Assembly (NCBI GenBank): GCA_031281515.1
Contig: JAITFF010000040.1
Location: forward strand, 1 to 6,495
DNA: 6,495 bases
Direction: 5' to 3'
DNA from: Holosporales bacterium
Lineage (GTDB): Bacteria > Pseudomonadota > Alphaproteobacteria > RUG11792
Position 1 is the stretch's first letter, and each line of letters starts with the position of its first letter. Below the pieces are notes generated by a model, which was given only the letters and a program-made list of their open reading frames with translations, was not told the origin of the DNA and did no database searches. The translations under genes were made by a program, and so were the position numbers. Positions 1 through 4,861 of the stretch are shown here, piece after piece.

Positions 1-27
1 ACAAACACTTCGTGGATTAAAAGGTTA

Positions 28-963
28 CTATTTACCACCAGCCGCCTGGGAAATGCCAACGAGTTGGCTCATAGTTTCCGCGTACTGCCTCCTGGATTCT
101 TCTAGTTGCCGAGATAAACTGGTAGTTTGCTTCTGCAGAGCGTCGACTGTGGATCGCAAGTTTGCTATGGTAGAAGCAGAAGCGTCAGCCTCCGCCACTC
201 TAGCGCGTAATCCGGCTAACTCCAGTGTGTTTCTGTTTTCCATATCCTCGAGATAATCGATCCTATCCTGAAGGTCTCGGCAGCGAGTTTCAAGTTCCTT
301 TTTTGCTGCGTTTTTTTCCTGCTCCCTTTTCAGTTGGCGGGATAGGGCTGTGATTTCATTTGCCTGAATTTCCCTGGTTATCGAATCATTCCTTGCACTA
401 CTTGTTAAAGTCTCAATTTGGAATTGAAAATCTCGGGTTACAGTGTTTAACCGCTCCTCTGCAGCTTGGAGTTGCGCTAACAGCTGTTCACGAAGTTGTT
501 CACACAATGCATAAGATTGCTCCAATTGGCATCTAAGTGCTGCATTTTCACTTAAGGCGGCCTTAAATTGCATGAGTACCGTCGCGGCCGTACCTCCTGT
601 TCCTGCCCCAGGTCCCTGCGGTATTGGGGACGGTATACCGGGAGCTTGTGGTTGGATTGATGCCATTGGTGGCAGGGAACCTCCAAGCACTTGAGCTTGT
701 AGTGAGGCCATGGTTTGCTGAGCGGGACACCACGATTGGCACATTGGGATTGACTGTGTAAACGACGAACCGAGGCCTGATGAGCTAGCAGTAGGACAAG
801 CATAACCAGGGATTCCCGGAATTGTTGGTTGCCCTACATTTGTTGTCATTGGTGGCTGGTACACAGACGGAGACGAGGCAAGACCGTGGATCCCCGGATC
901 AGCGGCCTGAATTGCCCCCACAGTGACTGATAATAATAACGTGACGATACATACTTTGTTCAT
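28..963 (-). CDS. Secreted coiled-coil protein of unknown function
   Basis: I do not recognise a family for this 311-residue protein. Residues 1-21 form a typical Sec signal peptide: a Lys near the N-terminus, a hydrophobic run IVTLLLSVTVGA, and an AxA-like end near AIQAA, so cleavage around residue 20-21 is likely and the product should be periplasmic or exported. Residues 22-125 are low-complexity, rich in Pro, Gly, Gln, Ser and Met, and look disordered. Residues about 131-300 are rich in Glu, Gln, Arg, Leu and Ala with heptad-like spacing and almost no Pro or Gly, which indicates a long coiled coil; the tail ends in AAGGK. Cysteines occur at 56, 75, 79, 145, 154 and 228, so disulfide-linked oligomers are possible (inference). 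The start is supported by a strong GGGGAGG ribosome binding site. The gene stands alone, divergent from the PhzF gene. No obvious terminator is visible in the 27 bases after the stop. The reading frame is confident; the function is unknown. Confidence 0.85.
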   Translation of the reverse strand: MNKVCIVTLLLSVTVGAIQAADPGIHGLASSPSVYQPPMTTNVGQPTIPGIPGYACPTASSSGLGSSFTQSIPMCQSWCPAQQTMASLQAQVLGGSLPPMASIQPQAPGIPSPIPQGPGAGTGGTAATVLMQFKAALSENAALRCQLEQSYALCEQLREQLLAQLQAAEERLNTVTRDFQFQIETLTSSARNDSITREIQANEITALSRQLKREQEKNAAKKELETRCRDLQDRIDYLEDMENRNTLELAGLRARVAEADASASTIANLRSTVDALQKQTTSLSRQLEESRRQYAETMSQLVGISQAAGGK

Positions 964-970
964 TGTTATT

Positions 971-977
971 CCTCCCC
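971..977 (-). promoter_or_regulatory. Strong ribosome binding site of the secreted coiled-coil gene
   Basis: Read on the minus strand the site is GGGGAGG, seven bases before the ATG at 963. It is close to the ideal Shine-Dalgarno sequence and fixes the start codon of the 311-residue protein, which in turn places the signal peptide at the true N-terminus. Confidence 0.75.
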
Positions 978-990
978 AAGTGATTGATTC

Positions 991-1008
991 TGGCGGAAAA
1001 AAACGCCA
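991..1008 (-). other. Small hairpin in the 5' leader of the secreted-protein gene
   Basis: TGGCG and CGCCA form a perfect 5-bp GC-rich stem around an 8-base homopolymer-rich loop. On the minus strand it sits about 14 bases upstream of the GGGGAGG site, so it would be in the mRNA leader if transcription begins upstream of 1010. It could protect the messenger's 5' end or be chance; no U-run follows it, so it is not a classical terminator. Confidence 0.3.
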
Positions 1009-1174
1009 TTGAAGAAAGCGTACTATACAGATCGCGCTTCAGTCAAATAATTATTTCGATGATAATTAGTTAATATTTGGTTAAACTTAATTAAAACTTG
1101 GCAATAATCATCATAGATTCATATAGCGATTTGCGCATGCGAATGGAATACCACAATTTTCCGGAAAATCGGTG

Positions 1175-1180
1175 TATAAT
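1175..1180 (+). promoter_or_regulatory. Candidate -10 box (TATAAT) of the PhzF-family gene
   Basis: A perfect TATAAT lies 42 bases before the ATG at 1223, in an AT-rich intergenic region. Transcription would start near 1187, giving a leader of about 36 bases. The hexamer 17 bases upstream (CACAAT, 1152-1157) is a poor -35 match and there is no TGn extension, so this would be a weak or activator-dependent promoter if it is real. Its position inside the longest version of the reading frame (GTG at 1172) argues for the downstream ATG. Confidence 0.4.
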
Positions 1181-1222
1181 GCTTATCGTGATCTTCGGAT
1201 TCTCGTCAGTTTGTTCGTAAAC

Positions 1223-2029
1223 ATGCGGTTTTATCTGGTCGACGCCTTCACTGACGAGCCATTCAGAGGAAATCCGGCTGGAGTGTGTATTGTCGATGAA
1301 TATCCACGATCACTCGAAATGCAGAGGTTAGCTGCCTATCACAACTGGTCTGAAATATCTTTCGTAAAACACATTACGGGAAACAGATTTTACATCAGGT
1401 GGTTTTCTCCGATGGACGAGGCCCCATTGTGCGGGCACGCGACCATGGCAGCGGCTCATATCTTGTTTTCCAGTGGAGTAACAACAGATAATTCCATACT
1501 TTTTGAGTATAATTCTGGGATGATTGGTGCGACCTTGAATGATACGGGGAGCATTACCTTATCATTCTCTATTAAGCCGATTTATAAATGCGATGACGTG
1601 CCATTTTCAATTGAACATGTCATAGGAATTAAGCAGTTCATAGAAATTTGGAAGGATGAGCTAATTTATGTGATTGTGCTGAATTCCGCCGCCGACGTCA
1701 TCAGGGCTACCCCGAATTTTGATGCCATTAAAAAAATTGACGCTAGGGCGATCGCCATTACTGGCGCCGGAGATGCAGATTTCGATTTTAGCTCCAGGTA
1801 CTTTGCGCCGCGAGTTGGGATCTATGAGGATCCGGTCTGCGGATCGATGCACTGCAGGTTGGCATACTACTGGAAATCGGTCCTCAGCAAATCTCGGTTT
1901 AGAGCGTATCAGGCCTCGCGCCGAACTGGAACCATGGATATCGAAGTTAACGACGACATCGTTGGGATAACGGGAAAATCCGTAAAAATATGCGAAATGA
2001 AGCCATGTCAGCTATCTCCCACAATCTAA
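1223..2029 (+). CDS. PhzF-family isomerase-like protein
   Basis: This 268-residue protein belongs to the PhzF/diaminopimelate-epimerase-fold family, whose members are two-domain cytosolic enzymes that usually dimerise. The N-terminal signature is clear: YLVDAFTDEPFRGNPAGV at residues 4-21. WSEISFV at 42-48 carries Glu44, the equivalent of the catalytic Glu45 of phenazine PhzF. The RWFSPMDEAPLCGHATMAAAH block (59-79) is also family-typical. In the second half DPVCGSMHC matches the DPVTGSAHC motif, followed by a QASRRTG segment seen in many homologues. I chose the ATG at 1223 because family homology begins exactly there; the frame stays open to a GTG at 1172, but those 17 extra residues match nothing and cover the TATAAT box. 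Neither start has a strong ribosome binding site. No phenazine genes are nearby, so a role in phenazine synthesis is unlikely; most family members have unknown substrates. The family assignment is confident, the substrate unknown. Confidence 0.88.
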   Translation: MRFYLVDAFTDEPFRGNPAGVCIVDEYPRSLEMQRLAAYHNWSEISFVKHITGNRFYIRWFSPMDEAPLCGHATMAAAHILFSSGVTTDNSILFEYNSGMIGATLNDTGSITLSFSIKPIYKCDDVPFSIEHVIGIKQFIEIWKDELIYVIVLNSAADVIRATPNFDAIKKIDARAIAITGAGDADFDFSSRYFAPRVGIYEDPVCGSMHCRLAYYWKSVLSKSRFRAYQASRRTGTMDIEVNDDIVGITGKSVKICEMKPCQLSPTI

Positions 2030-2091
2030 GATGATCAAGTACTGTACTATCTCGCAAAAGCTCATCAATTTTCCTCCGTATTTTTGGCCTA

Positions 2092-2112
2092 AGCATCATG
2101 GATTTTGATGCT
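2092..2112. other. Perfect 7-bp hairpin downstream of the PhzF-family gene
   Basis: AGCATCA and TGATGCT form a perfect 7-bp stem around the 7-base loop TGGATTT, about 60 bases after the PhzF stop codon. It lies in the space between convergent transcription units. There is no T-run after the stem on either strand, so it does not qualify as a standard intrinsic terminator. It may still slow polymerase or stabilise a 3' end. The remaining sequence from 2030 to 2148 shows nothing else I can support. Confidence 0.3.
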
Positions 2113-2148
2113 GTAGTCGAAAGAGTAAGGCCCCTCTTTGGGAAAGAA

Positions 2149-2163
2149 GTAAGGTGCGCTAAC
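2149..2163. repeat. Terminal inverted repeat of the IS5-type remnant
   Basis: GTAAGGTGCGCTAAC on the plus strand has the AAGGTGCG core typical of IS5 ends and overlaps the TAG stop of the transposase fragment (2159-2161). It marks the boundary between insertion sequence and chromosomal flank; the exact first base could be off by one or two because the partner end is absent. Confidence 0.55.
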
Positions 2164-2401
2164 AAACCTCCAATTTCAAAAGTGCTAGAGCCAAAAAGCC
2201 GGCAAACGTCGAGTCCAACTTCTCGTAACGCATCGCTAACCTTCTGTTTTCCTTGATTCTCTGGAATAAATTTTCAACTCTATGCCTCCACTTGTATCTC
2301 GATGGTAGAGTTGCATCGAGTTTCCTTGAGAGCATGGGCAGTTTCCCTGGAGGATTCATAGGCTGCGAATCTTGAGGATTTGCAGCATTTATTATACGCA
2401 A
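2159..2401 (-). pseudogene. IS5-family transposase, C-terminal fragment
   Basis: The 80-residue frame carries the end of a DDE transposase of the IS4/IS5 superfamily. The diagnostic part is RYKWRHRVENLFQRIKENRR followed by LAMRYEKLDSTFAGFLALAL, matching the family pattern of Y..R..VE..F..(L/I)K..RR.A.RYEK, which contains the third catalytic residue (the Glu of RVEN). PPGKLPMLSRKLDA just before it also fits. The two catalytic Asp residues and the DNA-binding N-terminus are absent, so the protein is inactive. The apparent first codon is TTG with no ribosome binding site; the sequence simply continues open upstream into the end of the antiporter gene. It lies downstream of the antiporter on the same strand, so it is probably read through as an untranslated tail. 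Confidence 0.82.
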
Positions 2402-2426
2402 TTCATGTCGAGTTACCAGCTGGATA

Positions 2427-3701
2427 CTATCGAGTAGCGAGCAATACCCCGATGCTTATCGGCAGAATGATAGCCATTGTCCATCCGATATATCCAAGGA
2501 ACGAGGGCATCTCAATCCCAGCCCTTTTGGCTATCGACTTGACCATCATATTCGGGGCATTCCCGATATAGGTCATCGATCCCATGACGACCGCACTCAC
2601 TGATATTGCCTTCAATACTCCCGCTGATGTCGTCATTAATTCCTGAGCGTTTCCACCTGCCATATTAAAAAAGAGCAGGTATGATGGTGCATTATCAAGG
2701 AACGATGATGCCAGCGCGCACATCGTAAAGTATATCGTCGATTCCGAGACTGAGCTACTCCATTCGGCAATTTTCGCATGAATTGAGCTCGAATTTACTT
2801 CTAGGACATGCAAAACGGGAGCTATAACGATGAATATAACGAAGAAAGTTATGAGGACTTCACGAAATGGCCCCAGATCAATGGTTTTACCGGATCGTTT
2901 CCCATCAATTATCGAGATAACGCATATTACCGTTAGCAATATGTTACGCGATAGCACGTCAATCGTATCGATAAATAATATAGCGACCGTCGTTAGTATC
3001 AGGAATACGTTCAACATTCCTGAAATTACTATCGGTGATCCTTCGTCGATTGGTCTCCATCCCTCCAATCGTTTCTCCGTGACCAATTTTCTTTTGTCTA
3101 TGAAATACAAAATCGTTAGACAGGAGAATAAATACATCAACCAGCATGAGTGAAGATTTTCAATTTCCCACAAGAAATCGATGCCCTTCAAATAACCAAT
3201 TAATAGTGGAGGATCTCCTAGGGGAGTCATCAACCCACCTATATTAGAAATCAAAAATATAAAAAATATAACGAGATGTGATGTTTTATGCCTGGGCTTA
3301 TTCATTTCTAGGAAGGGTTTCAACAACAACATCGAAGCGCCCGTCGTTCCAATTATCGATGATAAAACGCTCCCACATCCAAGAAACACCAAATTTACCA
3401 TTGTCGTTGGACGAAACCTAACGACGATTCTGATTCCATGGCTCAAAACGTAAAGTGTGAAGAGAGTAATAATGAACGGAATATAATCATCCACGATAAC
3501 TTTTTCTAATGTAATAATCGCCTTATCTCTAGACGTCAGTATAAATGAGGCAATCGATACAACCGAAATACAAGCAAAAATTAAGAGTTCATATTTGTGC
3601 CAGAGCTTAGAGCAAATGAGCGGCAATAAAGCCAATGATAACAATAAAAAAATTAAAGGAAGTGATAAGACTAATACATCGAATATACAGATGTCCGCCA
3701 T
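2427..3701 (-). CDS. Sodium:proton antiporter, NhaD/CitMHS_2 type
   Basis: This 424-residue inner-membrane protein belongs to the ion transporter superfamily (ArsB/NhaD/CitM) and best matches the group annotated as sodium:proton antiporter or CitMHS_2. About ten hydrophobic segments are visible, for example near residues 9-29, 38-56, 73-93, 102-118, 142-157, 186-201, 229-245, 253-266, 281-300 and 405-422. Family motifs are GTTGASMLL (118-126), SNIGGLMTPLGDPPLLIGY (152-170), SSFLDNAPSYLLFFN (332-346) and TYIGNAPNMMVKSI (377-390); the paired, internally related GDPP and DNAP regions are the probable ion-binding re-entrant loops. It probably exchanges Na+ for H+; citrate or another substrate cannot be excluded. 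The C-terminus ends at the usual point after MPSFLGYIGW plus one helix, so the adjacent IS remnant has not shortened it noticeably. The ATG overlaps the accB stop as TAATG with no clear ribosome binding site, suggesting translational coupling. Confidence 0.85.
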   Translation of the reverse strand: MADICIFDVLVLSLPLIFLLLSLALLPLICSKLWHKYELLIFACISVVSIASFILTSRDKAIITLEKVIVDDYIPFIITLFTLYVLSHGIRIVVRFRPTTMVNLVFLGCGSVLSSIIGTTGASMLLLKPFLEMNKPRHKTSHLVIFFIFLISNIGGLMTPLGDPPLLIGYLKGIDFLWEIENLHSCWLMYLFSCLTILYFIDKRKLVTEKRLEGWRPIDEGSPIVISGMLNVFLILTTVAILFIDTIDVLSRNILLTVICVISIIDGKRSGKTIDLGPFREVLITFFVIFIVIAPVLHVLEVNSSSIHAKIAEWSSSVSESTIYFTMCALASSFLDNAPSYLLFFNMAGGNAQELMTTSAGVLKAISVSAVVMGSMTYIGNAPNMMVKSIAKRAGIEMPSFLGYIGWTMAIILPISIGVLLATR

Positions 3702-4156
3702 TAATCGATGACGACTAGAAGCTGCCCGTATTCGATCGGATCCCCATTTTTTACGGCGATGTGAACGATTTTACCGGATTTCTGGGCCTTTATAAGGTTC
3801 ATCACCTTCATGGCCTCGATAATGAGGATCGGTTGACCTTCTTTCACGATGTCGCCGACCTCAACAAAATGCGGAGCTCCGGGCTCTGGAGAGAGGTAAC
3901 ATACTCCGACCATCGGGGATTTCATAGCCCCCTGCCGTGTTTCCCAGTCTTCGGCTGGCGTATTCGACGGTTGATGGATGGGCGATGCGCCTTTTGCTAT
4001 CGATACAACGCCATCGTCAGGCCCAGACCTGCAATTCTTAGAGGCTACCCGTATCCTGAATGCGCCATCTTGATACTCCACTTCGCCCAGCTGATGCTTT
4101 TCCAGGATTTCAGCAAGCTTATCAAAAAGAGCTTCGTTTATCTTGATGGATGCCAT
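3701..4156 (-). CDS. accB: Biotin carboxyl carrier protein of acetyl-CoA carboxylase
   Basis: AccB carries the covalently bound biotin that shuttles carboxyl groups between biotin carboxylase (AccC) and carboxyltransferase (AccAD), making malonyl-CoA for fatty acid synthesis in the cytosol. The 151-residue length is normal. Residues 1-40 form the N-terminal domain (INEALFDKLAEILEKHQLGEVEY); 41-78 are a short hydrophilic linker; 79-151 are the biotinyl domain. EAMKVMN places the biotinylated lysine at residue 117 (codon 3806-3808). The thumb loop YLSPEPGAP (88-95 region), typical of AccB and absent from other biotinyl domains, is present. The start has a GAGGG ribosome binding site. The gene lies 12 bp after the LOG-family gene and overlaps the antiporter gene by one base. 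Unusually, accC does not follow; the usual accB-accC pair is broken here, so accC must be elsewhere if the enzyme is functional. Confidence 0.95.
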   Translation of the reverse strand: MASIKINEALFDKLAEILEKHQLGEVEYQDGAFRIRVASKNCRSGPDDGVVSIAKGASPIHQPSNTPAEDWETRQGAMKSPMVGVCYLSPEPGAPHFVEVGDIVKEGQPILIIEAMKVMNLIKAQKSGKIVHIAVKNGDPIEYGQLLVVID

Positions 4157-4165
4157 AAAAAAATT

Positions 4166-4170
4166 CCCTC
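4166..4170 (-). promoter_or_regulatory. Ribosome binding site of accB
   Basis: On the minus strand GAGGG lies nine bases before the accB ATG, and overlaps the TGA stop of the upstream LOG-family gene. It fixes the accB start and links translation of the two genes. Confidence 0.65.
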
Positions 4171-4852
4171 ACCTTCCCAATAAACAGTTCTCGATTATTT
4201 CATTCGCGATTTTTACGGAATCATCTTCGACCTTGAACAGTTTTAAATGATCTGGTTCAATTGTCCCCTCTGCCATCACCGTTTCCTCAAGCCACTTTAT
4301 CAAGCCATTCCAAAATCGACTTCCGAACAAATAAATCGGCAATGGACGCATCATCTCGACCTTCACCCTTACCAATAGAGAAAACAATTCCTCAAACGTC
4401 CCGAATCCCCCTGGAAAAAGAACGACGGCCCTGCTGTTCGAAATTAAGGTTAACAGTCTGACCGATAGGGTATGAAAAACGAACTCATTTTCTGGGTCAA
4501 TAAAGGCGTTGGAGCCAGAGAATTCTCGATGAATAGTGTTTACGAGCAATCCATAGGAAGAGCCATTTGCGACCTGTTGTGCGCCACGATTTCCGGCCTC
4601 CATGATCCCTGGTCCTCCACCGGTGAGAACAGTACCACCGGCCGCCGCTATTGCACCCGCTAGCTCGACTGCCTTCGTATAGTAAACGGATTCTACCGGG
4701 ATCCCACTCCCACCAAAAAACGCGACGAAACGCTCACCACGTTCGGTAATGCTCTGGCTTATTCCAAGATCTCTAAGAAAGGCCGGGCGCCCAGCCGATA
4801 ACTCGACCCCGTTGGGCACCATACCTATTCTTTTGGGAGATGACCCATACAT
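4169..4852 (-). CDS. LOG-family protein (TIGR00730 Rossmann fold)
   Basis: This 227-residue cytosolic protein belongs to the LOG/lysine-decarboxylase-like family, whose characterised members are nucleoside 5'-monophosphate phosphoribohydrolases that release a base (such as a cytokinin or adenine) from its ribose-5-phosphate. The Rossmann start is RFVAFFGGSGIP (41-52). The nucleotide-binding GGGPGIMEAGNRGA is at 78-91, and PGGFGTFEEL, the family's diagnostic motif, at 147-156. Arg132 lies fifteen residues before that motif, where the catalytic Arg of LOG enzymes is found, and Glu154 matches the catalytic Glu. No decarboxylase activity should be inferred from old annotations. About 40 residues precede the core fold. 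The start is uncertain: ATG 4852 has no good ribosome binding site, and the ATG at codon 11 (4822) is an alternative. It follows the PpiC-like gene by 9 bp and precedes accB by 12 bp, so it is in the same operon. The natural substrate is unknown. Confidence 0.88.
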   Translation of the reverse strand: MYGSSPKRIGMVPNGVELSAGRPAFLRDLGISQSITERGERFVAFFGGSGIPVESVYYTKAVELAGAIAAAGGTVLTGGGPGIMEAGNRGAQQVANGSSYGLLVNTIHREFSGSNAFIDPENEFVFHTLSVRLLTLISNSRAVVLFPGGFGTFEELFSLLVRVKVEMMRPLPIYLFGSRFWNGLIKWLEETVMAEGTIEPDHLKLFKVEDDSVKIANEIIENCLLGR

Positions 4853-4861
4853 AAATTCAAG

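Larger units (their letters stand above)
2149..2401 (-). mobile_element. Truncated IS5-family insertion sequence (one end only)
   Basis: The fragment has the transposase 3' end and one terminal inverted repeat, GTAAGGTGCGCTAAC, which closely resembles the IS5 terminus (GGAAGGTGCGAATAAG, recalled from the family). The stop codon of the transposase lies inside this repeat, as is normal for compact IS5-type elements. The other end and the N-terminal two thirds of the transposase are missing; beyond about 2401-2426 the antiporter gene begins, so the element was cut by a deletion rather than a frameshift. The inner limit is uncertain: clear similarity starts near 2356, and the frame remains open to a stop at 2456-2458. 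With only one end left, no target duplication can be checked. It cannot move by itself. Confidence 0.75.

Noticed and set aside
552..803. 83-codon minus-strand frame within the secreted-protein gene
   Set aside because: Same-strand out-of-frame shadow; the signal peptide, ribosome binding site and coiled-coil pattern all support the 311-residue frame.
1022..1046. Minus-strand TTGACT and TATAGT as a promoter for the secreted-protein gene
   Set aside because: Both hexamers are good individually, but the spacer is only 13 bases, too short for a standard sigma-70 promoter; I cannot support it as a pair.
2038..2048. Palindrome AGTAC-T-GTACT after the PhzF stop
   Set aside because: A one-base loop cannot form a hairpin, no T-run follows, and short palindromes like this are expected by chance.
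1947..2165. 72-codon minus-strand frame overlapping the end of the PhzF gene and the IS terminus
   Set aside because: It spans the IS boundary and overlaps the PhzF gene antisense; no motif and no ribosome binding site, so it is not a real gene or a transposase N-terminus.
2391..2396. TATAAT on the minus strand inside the IS remnant
   Set aside because: No matching -35 at a proper distance, and nothing intact lies downstream on that strand except the transposase fragment.
2830..3153. 107-codon open frame on the plus strand opposite the antiporter gene
   Set aside because: Antisense shadow of a gene with clear family motifs; the composition reflects reversed membrane-protein codons.
3761..4183. 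140-codon open frame on the plus strand opposite accB
   Set aside because: It lies wholly antisense to accB, whose biotinyl motif is certain; the translation has no recognisable motif and no ribosome binding site of note.
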